Part shown: positions 32,095 through 40,454 of the stretch, piece after piece
Layout: each line of letters starts with the position of its first letter
Position numbering within the stretch: position 1 is the stretch's first letter
The notes under the pieces: model-generated
What the model saw: the letters and a program-made list of their open reading frames with translations, nothing else
Databases searched by the model: none
Told to the model about the DNA's origin: nothing
Position numbers and translations under genes: made by a program
Source of the DNA: Ramicandelaber brevisporus
Lineage: Eukaryota > Kickxellomycota > Ramicandelaberales > Ramicandelaberaceae
Length of the DNA stretch: 64,000 nucleotides
Assembly (NCBI GenBank): GCA_025201865.1
Contig: MU602726.1
Span: forward strand, 1-64,000
Direction of reading: 5' to 3'

Positions 32095-32970
32095 TTAAAG
32101 CTCATCATGCTTAGGGGTGCTTTCTTTGCTAGTTAGTGGTGCACATTTCGCATCCGCCAGCGCCATTGTATAAGTGCCTTCCTGGGCAACCCAGACAGCA
32201 TCATCGTTGGCACCCAAATCGCTTCCAGACACTGCAGACACTTCAACCCATCCTTGAATTGGCTGACCAAATGTGTGCTTGGAGGAAGCGGACAGATACT
32301 TGCCAGTGACGGCGTGTCTCAATCGAATGCCATACTCGCGCAGCCACCATGATTCCAGCAGCTTTTCATCGCTCAATCCGTTTGTGCTTGAATAGCAGGG
32401 TGGTTCTCTAGAAGAGTCGGCTTGGCTCGCGTTTGGTCCAAAGCACTCGACAATCCAAACATCGCCACTGTCTCGACCATCATATCCACTAACCTCCTGC
32501 TGGCCAGAGAGCGGCGATTCATACTCAGCGTGCGAATGCAATGCGCGTCCGTTATCGTTGTGAAGCAACACAATCTCCATACCGCAGTGAACAGGCTGAC
32601 CAGGTCGCACATCAAACTTGCCGCTGCCTGACATGATTTTGGGCAGCAGCGACCATGATGCCTCAGCGGACACTGCGCTGGGTGGAGCGGCAACAACCGC
32701 GTTTTGCCCACTGCCGCGACCGCCACCATACGAGATCGATGGCGAATGCAGCTTATAGCCAGTGGCACGGTGTGTTAAACGCAAAGTGGATCCAATGGCC
32801 ACGACACGGTATTCAGACTCGATTGCCGGAGCGTCGGCAGCACGAGGGTTGGCGTGAGTTCGAGCAGCAGCGTCACCCTTGCCGCCTCCAAAGATGTTGC
32901 CGAAGTCGAAGCCAGCCGACACGCTGGTGGCAGCAGTAGCCAGCAACAAGCTGATCAGGGTTATACGCAT
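32095..32970 (-). CDS. SDF2-like MIR-domain protein of the ER lumen
   Basis: This is a 291-residue protein with a signal peptide (MRITLISLLLATAATSVSAG) and a C-terminal HDEL, so it should be retained in the ER. The body shows MIR-type beta-trefoil repeats: GSTLRLTHRATGYKLHSPSI, VHCGMEIVLLHNDNGRALHS, and YGIRLRHAVTGKYLSASS. SDF2 proteins act with ER Hsp70/Hsp40 chaperones and protein O-mannosylation quality control. The start at 32970 is chosen because the signal peptide begins there; 44 upstream in-frame codons overlap the divergent promoter with CTK3. Gly/Asn inserts within the first repeat make it longer than animal SDF2 (about 211 residues). Confidence 0.88.
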   Translation of the reverse strand: MRITLISLLLATAATSVSAGFDFGNIFGGGKGDAAARTHANPRAADAPAIESEYRVVAIGSTLRLTHRATGYKLHSPSISYGGGRGSGQNAVVAAPPSAVSAEASWSLLPKIMSGSGKFDVRPGQPVHCGMEIVLLHNDNGRALHSHAEYESPLSGQQEVSGYDGRDSGDVWIVECFGPNASQADSSREPPCYSSTNGLSDEKLLESWWLREYGIRLRHAVTGKYLSASSKHTFGQPIQGWVEVSAVSGSDLGANDDAVWVAQEGTYTMALADAKCAPLTSKESTPKHDEL

Positions 32971-33124
32971 CTGGGTTGTGGTTGCAGTTGCAGTGTTGTC
33001 TTCTTTGTATTCTCTGTCCAGGCGAGTTTGCTCTGATGAAGACCAATCTACTTCTCCAGCAACCACAACAAAAACATCAAAAAACAACAAAAACAAAAAC
33101 AACCAGCAAAATCAGCAGTCTGCG

Positions 33125-34687
33125 ATGAACTCAACGAGCAAACCAACGAGCAAGCCTGCAGATCCTTACAGGATTCGAAGCGAACTTCGACGGATGCTCG
33201 AGCAGCTGGACGCCAAAGAATGTGAGAAACGCCGGATAATTACATTCTGTCTCAAATATACCAACACAGCCGCCGCCACCTCTTCTTCCTCTCTATCAGC
33301 AAGTCCTGGTCGCAGCCAGCCGTCCACTGCTTCTGCTATAGCCACAGCCGAAGGTTCATCATTTGTTAGTCAAATATTTGCAGAGATAGTCGAGTATCTG
33401 ACACGTTTGCCTGTGCCATCGCGCACTGGAGTGATGGTCATTTTGAACGACATTCTTGAGATGGAACATCGCAGGCTTCGCTTTGCTCATCGGAAAGCAC
33501 TGGATGACCTTCGGAGACAGGACGGCCAGTGTTCGAGTGCAATCAACACAGATACTTTTGCATGGCACATTTACTCGCGATTGCCTCTGCTGGTTGGACT
33601 AGTGACATCTGAAGAGCGCATCGAGGATGGTGCGAATATATTACCAGTGCGTAACCAGATTCAGAATTGGCAGCAAAAGGGCTATTTTGCACTATACGAT
33701 GCCGCTCGGCAGTATGACGCATTGCCCTATCCACTAGTCACATCAGCATCGCCCGCAACATCAGCACCCAGCTCTGACAGCAGCATTCCAGTGGCAAATG
33801 AACCCAGCGTAGTGAATATTGACTTCACTAGCGAGCATGTCAAGAAAACTAGCTTGTGTTCCATTCTCTCCGACTATCTTAATGGCCGTCATGCCAAGCT
33901 CCTGAAGCGAATAGCAGCAGAGTTCGAGAGCGGCGAATGGTTCAGGACTGCACCACCAGCTGTGACACGAGCACAGTCATCGGAACCGTGTGATGAGCTT
34001 CCCCACGCACCAGCCAGCCCACGACTCGATGGAGACACTGCTATCAGCGCTGCAAATACTGGAAATGCCGTCACAGCAGACCACTCTGCTCTGCCCAGCG
34101 TCTCATCTGTACATAGTCCGCATGCGATCCGCGATGACGATGAAGCGGTAGCCGCTGTGTGTAACGATGACGACGCACCGCTGTCTCCAGAGCCGCCCAG
34201 ACTGGAGTCTCCAGATTCGCCAGCACTGCATCCACAAGATATACCCAATGTCAATCCCAGCACATCAACAGCGGAAGCCACTAAGAACAAAGCCAATGGC
34301 AGAGCTCGTGGAGTTAAGCGCAAGGAACAAGACGATACAGCACCAGTTGGCAGTTTGCTGATCTCCAAGGAAGACATTGAGCGACACCTGGAGGATGATC
34401 GGGATCGATACAAGCGATACAAAGAAGATCAATGGAGAAGGCCTGTGGATGAAACGCTCGATTCCGAGTTTGACGACATGTGGGAGAATACTGAAAGCCT
34501 CAGCGATGATGATATGCGCGCACTTCAACGCGATAATGAGATTTTCAAACTATTCACCAGCAACAAGTTTTCTACCATGCCTCCAGTGTCAACTAATCCG
34601 ACTACACCGGCTGAACCTAGCCTCACTTCGTCTGCTGGCAAAACTGGTGGCCCGATGAAGTACTCTACTCCCACTAGACGCTTGTAA
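33125..34687 (+). CDS. CTK3: CTD kinase I gamma subunit Ctk3-like
   Basis: Ctk3 is a subunit of CTDK-I, the fungal kinase that phosphorylates Ser2 of the Pol II C-terminal repeat. The 520-residue protein has an N-terminal helical CID-like domain (about 15-190: SELRRMLEQLDAKECEKRRI, FAEIVEYLTRLPVPSRTGVM, and a NQIQNWQQKGYFALYDAA end). A disordered middle follows. The C-terminal signature is an Arg/Lys-rich helix (IERHLEDDRDRYKRYKEDQW), then EFDDMWENTESLSDDD and a final Glu/Asn helix. This two-part plan is what I recall for the Ctk3 N- and C-terminal families; the assignment rests mainly on the C-terminal motif. The start at 33125 excludes 82 codons overlapping SDF2. Confidence 0.72.
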   Translation: MNSTSKPTSKPADPYRIRSELRRMLEQLDAKECEKRRIITFCLKYTNTAAATSSSSLSASPGRSQPSTASAIATAEGSSFVSQIFAEIVEYLTRLPVPSRTGVMVILNDILEMEHRRLRFAHRKALDDLRRQDGQCSSAINTDTFAWHIYSRLPLLVGLVTSEERIEDGANILPVRNQIQNWQQKGYFALYDAARQYDALPYPLVTSASPATSAPSSDSSIPVANEPSVVNIDFTSEHVKKTSLCSILSDYLNGRHAKLLKRIAAEFESGEWFRTAPPAVTRAQSSEPCDELPHAPASPRLDGDTAISAANTGNAVTADHSALPSVSSVHSPHAIRDDDEAVAAVCNDDDAPLSPEPPRLESPDSPALHPQDIPNVNPSTSTAEATKNKANGRARGVKRKEQDDTAPVGSLLISKEDIERHLEDDRDRYKRYKEDQWRRPVDETLDSEFDDMWENTESLSDDDMRALQRDNEIFKLFTSNKFSTMPPVSTNPTTPAEPSLTSSAGKTGGPMKYSTPTRRL

Positions 34688-34786
34688 TAATAACGCCTCT
34701 TTTGTTTTTGTTTTTGTTTCTAAAGAAAAAGGGATATGCTTTAAGATGTTTAGTTAAGAAAAGAAAGAAGGGAAGAGCTGTGTTCT

Positions 34787-35200
34787 TTAGATCTTCTTGT
34801 AGCCTGGAACACGGCCAATTTCGACGTTGCAAGTGCCGCAGTAGTAGACGTCGTCCTTGATACCATCAAACAGCAGTGGCACCCAGAAGAGTGGCCCACA
34901 GATGGCGAACGCACCAAAGGAGGCAGCTGCAGAAGTTGGACCGAGCTTCTTGTCAACTTTGACAACGCTCGATTTGGTGCAGTGGTGGCAGGTGAGACTT
35001 GGCGGGAATGCTGGATATGTTGCACTTCCGGTGTTTACACTGCATGTGTGATGAGGTGGATGGGAGAATTCAAAGCCATGGGGCAGCTGTGAAACGTGTG
35101 GGTTGGCTTGAGCCCGAGCCTGCGCTTCGGCAGCGTCGGCAGCGGCGATGGCAGCAGAAATGGACTCGTGTTCCTCTTTGGTGAGCTTGGCGGCAGACAT
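34787..35200 (-). CDS. LITAF-domain membrane protein
   Basis: This 137-residue protein has a LITAF domain, a monotopic zinc-binding membrane module found on endosomal membranes. The N-terminal CxxC (Cys71, Cys74) and C-terminal CxxC (Cys121, Cys124) flank a hydrophobic in-plane segment at about 92-112 (ASFGAFAICGPLFWVPLLFD). The usual HxCPxC of the second half is here YYCGTC. The start at 35200 is the first Met that gives a normal-complexity N-terminus; the frame stays open upstream to 35500 through leader sequence. Function beyond membrane or endosomal localisation is unknown. Confidence 0.85.
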   Translation of the reverse strand: MSAAKLTKEEHESISAAIAAADAAEAQARAQANPHVSQLPHGFEFSHPPHHTCSVNTGSATYPAFPPSLTCHHCTKSSVVKVDKKLGPTSAAASFGAFAICGPLFWVPLLFDGIKDDVYYCGTCNVEIGRVPGYKKI

Positions 35201-35632
35201 TTGGGGAAGAGTGGAGGAAACTGTTATACGGTTATAAAGTGTACAGAGTGAGTGAGGAAGGCTGTGAGAGTGTTGTGAGATGGAGAATGTTGTAGTGTGT
35301 GCTGGTGCAAGCTGGAAGCAGGAGGGAGGGAGTGCAAAGAGTTTGTTTGTCCTGCATCTGTATTTATGAAGCTGATTTAAATGCCAAGACCACCCACTGG
35401 AAGGTCTTGGCAAACTACAACCAACAACCACACGCACAACCTTGCCAAGGCACATACCCTTTTTGTTACCCAACCCGACCCCCATCGAAATAGAAATCAT
35501 TCTTTCGTAGACAGGTGCTTATGCTCATTGTTTAAAAAGGGGGCAATCAAACAGATCCTTTTAGAAGTACAACTTGGGTGGGTGGATAAAAGTACAGAAA
35601 GTTAGGGTAGGAAAACAGAGAAGACTATCTCT

Positions 35633-36514
35633 TTAAGGTGGAGTAGCAACCAGGTGCTTGAACGCACGGAATATGATAAAGTTAGCAGTTACTGACCACT
35701 TTCCATTGCGGTAGCACACTGGACGCAAGTCCTCACGAACTTCTTCCAGCACTTCACGCTTCTCTTTGGCGCTCAACATTGGCAAGTGGCTCTCAACAAA
35801 CGTTTCAAACCATGCGTCAACGCCATGCGGCAAGGCCATGAGTTCAACACGGTTTTCCATCACATCGACCGTGAATCCGCAGCGTTCCAGCAGCAGCTTG
35901 TATTCATCAGAACTTGGGAGATACAGCGTGGTCCAGTTCTTGCCCTTTTCGTACCCACGCTTCTCCATGGCGCGTGACAATGCAAGCATGGTCTCGGAGC
36001 CAGTCATGTGGCCGACAAATTGCGCCACAAACACACCACCGGGCTTGAGAGCCTTATGGACGCCCCACACAACTATCTCTGGGTTGCGTGACATCCAGTG
36101 GAGAGCAAGATTGGAAAAGACAACATCGTACACACCGGCTTCATTACTTTCGTAAATGTGACGCTGCAGGAAATGGCCATCGAGTACGCGGAGGTCGGTC
36201 AAACCACGCTTGCGCGCCGCATTGATCATGTCAGTGCTGCCGTCTATACCAGTGAAGCTCTTCACCTTGTCAGCCAGCTCAAGAGAAACGACACCGTCGC
36301 CACATCCAAAGTCAAGCAAACGAGTGGATGCTTTGTCCAAGTATGGACGCACCAGCTCAAGCGGACGCTCTGGAGACGTGGGCTTGGAGCCAAAGTGCGA
36401 CGAATACTTCTCAGCAGACCAGAAGTCCGGTTCGGCTTCGGGCTCGGGATGGTTGGACTGCGGCGGCTTGCCCACAGCAGCGGGAACAGAGTTGACGGCT
36501 TTGATCGGCGACAT
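35633..36514 (-). CDS. SAM-dependent methyltransferase (class I), substrate unknown
   Basis: This is a 293-residue class I methyltransferase. SAM-binding motif I is TRLLDFGCGDGVVSLEL (about residues 63-79), motif II is an acidic residue in FTGIDGSTDMI, and a VYDVVFSNLALHWM post-motif and the GGVFVAQFVG strand follow. The LHWM motif and overall length resemble trans-aconitate or BioC-type methyltransferases, so a small carboxylate could be the substrate. The start at 36514 is the first Met after a leader-like extension that reaches 36619. The substrate cannot be assigned from sequence alone. Confidence 0.85.
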   Translation of the reverse strand: MSPIKAVNSVPAAVGKPPQSNHPEPEAEPDFWSAEKYSSHFGSKPTSPERPLELVRPYLDKASTRLLDFGCGDGVVSLELADKVKSFTGIDGSTDMINAARKRGLTDLRVLDGHFLQRHIYESNEAGVYDVVFSNLALHWMSRNPEIVVWGVHKALKPGGVFVAQFVGHMTGSETMLALSRAMEKRGYEKGKNWTTLYLPSSDEYKLLLERCGFTVDVMENRVELMALPHGVDAWFETFVESHLPMLSAKEKREVLEEVREDLRPVCYRNGKWSVTANFIIFRAFKHLVATPP

Positions 36515-36831
36515 GATACTGTTTGAGAAACAAAAGAAGCTGTGTCTATATTTGTGCGTGCGTCTGATGTTGTGGCGATGAAACAAGGCAAAACAGGGAG
36601 GGGAGACCCATGGTAACAATCCCGTGTGGTTTTATACTGAATTCTGAATCGGCCTTTCGCGTCAACTGTATTTGCTACGAATCGTGGAGTTCAGCCACAC
36701 CTTTTCTACTCTCCGAAATCACGGATCTAAACAATGTGAATGTTATGATCCGAAAGTCCGGCTCCGGTTTAAAATGAACATCAGCTATGGCTTACAATGG
36801 GCATTGAAGAGTAATTAGCAACCTCCGTAGA

Positions 36832-38262
36832 TTATTGAGGAGGAGGAGGAGCATCGTCCATCTCAGCATCGTCTTCGTCATCACGTAGGCCAGTGAAGCT
36901 GGGCGGAATAGCTTGCATCGCCACGCTTGGTGCACCTTTGACATACCGCAGCTGTTCAATGACCAGCGCCTTGATCTGTTCGAGTTCGTGGCGCGTGTTT
37001 TGGTTGTCAATTTTGCCGGAAATGGGTGGATGCAGCTTGTAATCCGGTGCAAAATACTCGTGATACACATTGCCTCCATCCACGGTGGGAAGCTCATTGG
37101 GCAGCTCTACACCAACAGCGACTGAGGTCTCGTACGCCCAACACCGTGCTACATTACGAATAGTGTATCCACCACCTCCTAGTAGAATCATGGGCACGCC
37201 AAATCTACGCATAAACCGCACACATTCACCGTGTCCAGCAACTGACAGATTGAATGCACCAAGTCTGTCACATCCAAGAGAGTCGGCGCCGCATTGCAGA
37301 ATGACCACGCTTGGCCTAAAAGTGTCCATGACTGGCGCCATCACCGCCTTAAACAGTGCTACATATGTTGCATCGTCAATGCCATCCTTCAGCGGAACAT
37401 TAATCGCAAAATATCTGCCCTTTTCAGTTCCGATTTCGGAGAGTGTGCCGGTTCCAGGGAAGAAGTCATTTCCATATTTGTGGAACGATACAGTCATTAC
37501 TCGATCGGTTCTATAGAATGCTTCCTGGACGCCGTCTCCATGATGAATGTCGATATCAATATACAATACACGCGGGTAAAACCTAAGCAGTTCCAGAGTT
37601 GCCAATACAATATCGTTTACATAGCAGAATCCGCTTGCCTCATCCTTCTTTGCATGATGCAATCCACCGCCCCAGTTGATTGCAATGTCTGTGCCACCAG
37701 CTATAATTTTGCGGGCGGCAGCCAATGACCCGCCCGCATAAATACTGCAGAAGTCGTACAATCCATCAAAGATTGGGCAGTCTTCGCCAATATTGAACTT
37801 TGTCCACATGTGACTCCAGTCGTTGATTGTATCTGGCGTGACTCGCTTCAAGAAATCAATGTAGTCCTCTGCATGGAAATCCAGTAGCTCTTGTTCAGTG
37901 GCACGGCGTGGTTGAAATACATCCATGTGGCGATGCAGACCATAGCTGACTACGAGGTGATTCGCGAGAGTTAGGCGATGTGGCTTCATTGGATGGCGTG
38001 CCATGTAATGAAAGTTGCCTACATTCTCATCATGATAGTACGCAACTCTCAGTTTGGAATGTGGCCGAACATTGCCATTGCTACCGCTCGTACTGCCATC
38101 TTCTGAAATAAAGGGTGTTTGTTCTCGCGATCGTCGTCGAAAAGTAGATGGTCCAGTTGAAGCCGAGTAAGTGGGACCATCCTCTGCCGCCGCTGCTGCT
38201 GCCGAGACCGATCGAGAGAAGACATGCTCTTGCGGCCCAAAGTTGATTGTTTTGCGAGCCAT
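36832..38262 (-). CDS. HOS2: Class I histone deacetylase, Hos2/HDAC3 type
   Basis: This is a zinc-dependent lysine deacetylase of the Rpd3/Hos2 class, in fungi the catalytic subunit of the Set3 complex. Of 476 residues, the catalytic domain covers about 70-390: [20 protein letters not shown], the tandem His202-His203 in GGGLHHAKK, the zinc ligands Asp238 and His240 in [11 protein letters not shown], and the tyrosine loop [15 protein letters not shown]. The zinc Asp of [12 protein letters not shown] is present. The motif [15 protein letters not shown] and the acidic C-terminus favour Hos2/HDAC3 over Rpd3. A 70-residue Ser/Arg-rich N-terminal extension is unusual. The 5' leader carries a long AAC repeat. 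Confidence 0.93.
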   Translation of the reverse strand: MARKTINFGPQEHVFSRSVSAAAAAAEDGPTYSASTGPSTFRRRSREQTPFISEDGSTSGSNGNVRPHSKLRVAYYHDENVGNFHYMARHPMKPHRLTLANHLVVSYGLHRHMDVFQPRRATEQELLDFHAEDYIDFLKRVTPDTINDWSHMWTKFNIGEDCPIFDGLYDFCSIYAGGSLAAARKIIAGGTDIAINWGGGLHHAKKDEASGFCYVNDIVLATLELLRFYPRVLYIDIDIHHGDGVQEAFYRTDRVMTVSFHKYGNDFFPGTGTLSEIGTEKGRYFAINVPLKDGIDDATYVALFKAVMAPVMDTFRPSVVILQCGADSLGCDRLGAFNLSVAGHGECVRFMRRFGVPMILLGGGGYTIRNVARCWAYETSVAVGVELPNELPTVDGGNVYHEYFAPDYKLHPPISGKIDNQNTRHELEQIKALVIEQLRYVKGAPSVAMQAIPPSFTGLRDDEDDAEMDDAPPPPQ

Positions 38263-38296
38263 ATTGAGCCGTTCTCTTCTTTATTAGTGGTGGTAG

Positions 38297-38297
<1 letters not shown>

Positions 38298-38363
<66 letters not shown>

Positions 38364-38364
38364 G
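38298..38364. repeat. (GTT/AAC)22 microsatellite in the HOS2 leader
   Basis: About 67 bp of uninterrupted GTT (AAC on the HOS2 strand) lie 36 bp upstream of the HOS2 start codon. It is the longest pure trinucleotide tract I see in the window and lies outside the coding frame. Confidence 0.92.
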
Positions 38365-38946
38365 ACGATTGTGCAAATAGAGAGAGAAAGCAGTTCCAGA
38401 TCCTCAGACACACAAACAACACTTTCCATTCCCTTCCAATAACTCTCCCTCACTCAATCATAATCATCACTACCACTAGTGCCACCAGTGTGTGACATTG
38501 GTGTATTCATCAGTACATTGTTAATGCATTCAAAGGCATGCATACCTTGGTATAATTATATGCTGGAATGGCGTGTAAAAAATGTCACCACGATGACAAG
38601 CTTCTTCACGTGGGCTTCGGATAGCGCAACCAACCAGTCGATTCCATTACCCAACGCCTGCATTCACGAAGCCATGTCCGTGCAGCACTTGAAGCCCACT
38701 CGCACTCACGCACACACTCACACACCACCAGCATCATCGATCGCCACCCTAACTTTAGCTTCTTCCGAAGATCCCGTCTATCAATAAAGCTGCCCACGAT
38801 ATCTTCAACTTCACCTCTTCAACTTCACCTTCACCTCCATCTTCACCTTCATCCTTTTCTTTTCTTTTCACATTCTTGCATCCTCTCACTTCGCGATACT
38901 TTGTCTCTATCTATCTACCACACACTCTATCTTTCCGTAACCCGCA
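38365..38946. other. Intergenic region upstream of the membrane-protein gene
   Basis: It holds a CTTCAACTTCACCT-type repeat (about 38804-38870) followed by T/C-rich leader. The 102-codon open frame inside it has no family resemblance and contains CA-repeat translation (THAHTHT), so it is not called a gene. Confidence 0.5.
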
Positions 38947-40350
38947 ATGACCTCCTCTCCGTCTAATGCAGGCGCCACGATGCCGGCAGCAACGGCAACA
39001 ACAACTTCGACACAACCGCATGGACAGCATCAACGAACGACATCGAGCGCATCATCCATTACAACTGGCGCGGCAATGTCAGTGTTGCAATTCACATCTG
39101 AACAATTGGCTCGTGGAAAGAATACACTTCGGAACGCTCTTCTTGACAGACTTGGCGCACCTTCTGTTGCTACCGGTGGTGGTGGTGGTAGCGGCGAAAG
39201 AGCCTCTCAAGAACAGACGCATACAGACTCTCAGCAACAACAGCATCCAGCTTTGAATCACAGAAGAAGCTACGAGCATCTTTCAGTACACAGCGACTCT
39301 TCACTTCATCAACGCCAGCAGCATAACCGTCGTCTGTCAGCCGACACAACTCAATCATCCAGCTGGACACCGATTGACTCTTCGAGGTATTCGCAGCAGC
39401 CGCAGCAGCCGACTGAACTTTACGAGTTCCCACCTTCTGTCAACATTCCCACGGAGCTTACTCAACAAATGGCTTCTGGTTTGCTACGGCAACTCGCTGC
39501 TTCTCTGTCCCGTCCTTCCACCACCATTTCTCCACAACAACAACCACAACCACAGCCACAAACAGCCGGAGTGAGCCAAGCAGAAGTGGCCACGTTGCTG
39601 AACCTACTTGTCAACGCAACCGCAAACAACGCGCAAACGAACGGCAACAACAACAGCAGCGGTATTACGGAGCAACATTCATCTACGAGTTCTGGAGGCT
39701 TCTTCTCTGATTTGTTCTCTCTCCCACGCATCCGCACCTCATCATCAGCATCTGCTCAGTCTGTGACAGCGGAGAGTACACGCAGCCGCAGCAACACTCC
39801 TCCATCTGATGCAGTGACTTACCCAAGCCAACTGGTGCCACCTCTCCCACCGCGCTCCTATGTCACCGATGACTACTCCCACCATCCATCGCATATCCAT
39901 CACAGCTGTGTTCATTGCCACTCAGATCCATACCATCAAATGCAACTTCAGTCAGCTCAGCAAACCTCAACTTCAATGTCACTCCCAGCCCGCACTTCTG
40001 GAGATGAGGCCGTTGTACAACTTGCCGAGCAGTTTGCCCTGCTTATTCGGCAGATGGGCAGGATGGCAGCTGTGCCCATTCTATACATGATCCAAATGGC
40101 TATTGGTTGCATCATCGTGGTTGCACGTCAGCCAAAGATTCAGGAATTTGTCTGGTATGTTGGCACGGTGCTTCTTAAAGCTGTCGTTAGATTCTTGATC
40201 GTCGTGCTCAATGTTGAACAAAACCAACAACAACAACAACAGCAGCAACAGCAACAACAGCAACAGCAACAGCATCAGTATCAACACCAGCATCAACACC
40301 CGTATTACAATCAGCAGCCCATCTGGGCCATCCAGCCACCTATTAATTAG
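38947..40350 (+). CDS. Low-complexity protein with two C-terminal hydrophobic segments, unknown function
   Basis: This is a 467-residue protein. An early normal-complexity helix is SEQLARGKNTLRNALLDRLG (about 50-69). Another amphipathic piece is ELTQQMASGLLRQLAASLSR. There is a His/Cys patch (HHSCVHCHSDPYHQ) and, near the end, about 80 ordered residues with two hydrophobic segments (AAVPILYMIQMAIGCIIVVA and FVWYVGTVLLKAVVRFLIVV) separated by a short basic loop. The tail is poly-Gln/His. No signal peptide is visible, so a tail-inserted or hairpin membrane protein is likely. I recognise no family. An AATAAA lies at 40382, and it converges with the apyrase gene. Confidence 0.78.
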   Translation: MTSSPSNAGATMPAATATTTSTQPHGQHQRTTSSASSITTGAAMSVLQFTSEQLARGKNTLRNALLDRLGAPSVATGGGGGSGERASQEQTHTDSQQQQHPALNHRRSYEHLSVHSDSSLHQRQQHNRRLSADTTQSSSWTPIDSSRYSQQPQQPTELYEFPPSVNIPTELTQQMASGLLRQLAASLSRPSTTISPQQQPQPQPQTAGVSQAEVATLLNLLVNATANNAQTNGNNNSSGITEQHSSTSSGGFFSDLFSLPRIRTSSSASAQSVTAESTRSRSNTPPSDAVTYPSQLVPPLPPRSYVTDDYSHHPSHIHHSCVHCHSDPYHQMQLQSAQQTSTSMSLPARTSGDEAVVQLAEQFALLIRQMGRMAAVPILYMIQMAIGCIIVVARQPKIQEFVWYVGTVLLKAVVRFLIVVLNVEQNQQQQQQQQQQQQQQQQHQYQHQHQHPYYNQQPIWAIQPPIN

Positions 40351-40454
40351 ATTCCTTCGTTTATTTCTCTTCTTCTCTCCTAATAAACATATAGTTAGAA
40401 TAGAGCTAGTTCTTTTTCTTTAATCGAAACAAAATTAGAGGATTTAGAGTGAGA

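Noticed and set aside
38479-38787. 102-codon open frame upstream of the membrane-protein gene
   Set aside because: The end is CA-repeat translation and the beginning matches nothing known; it lies in a promoter region.
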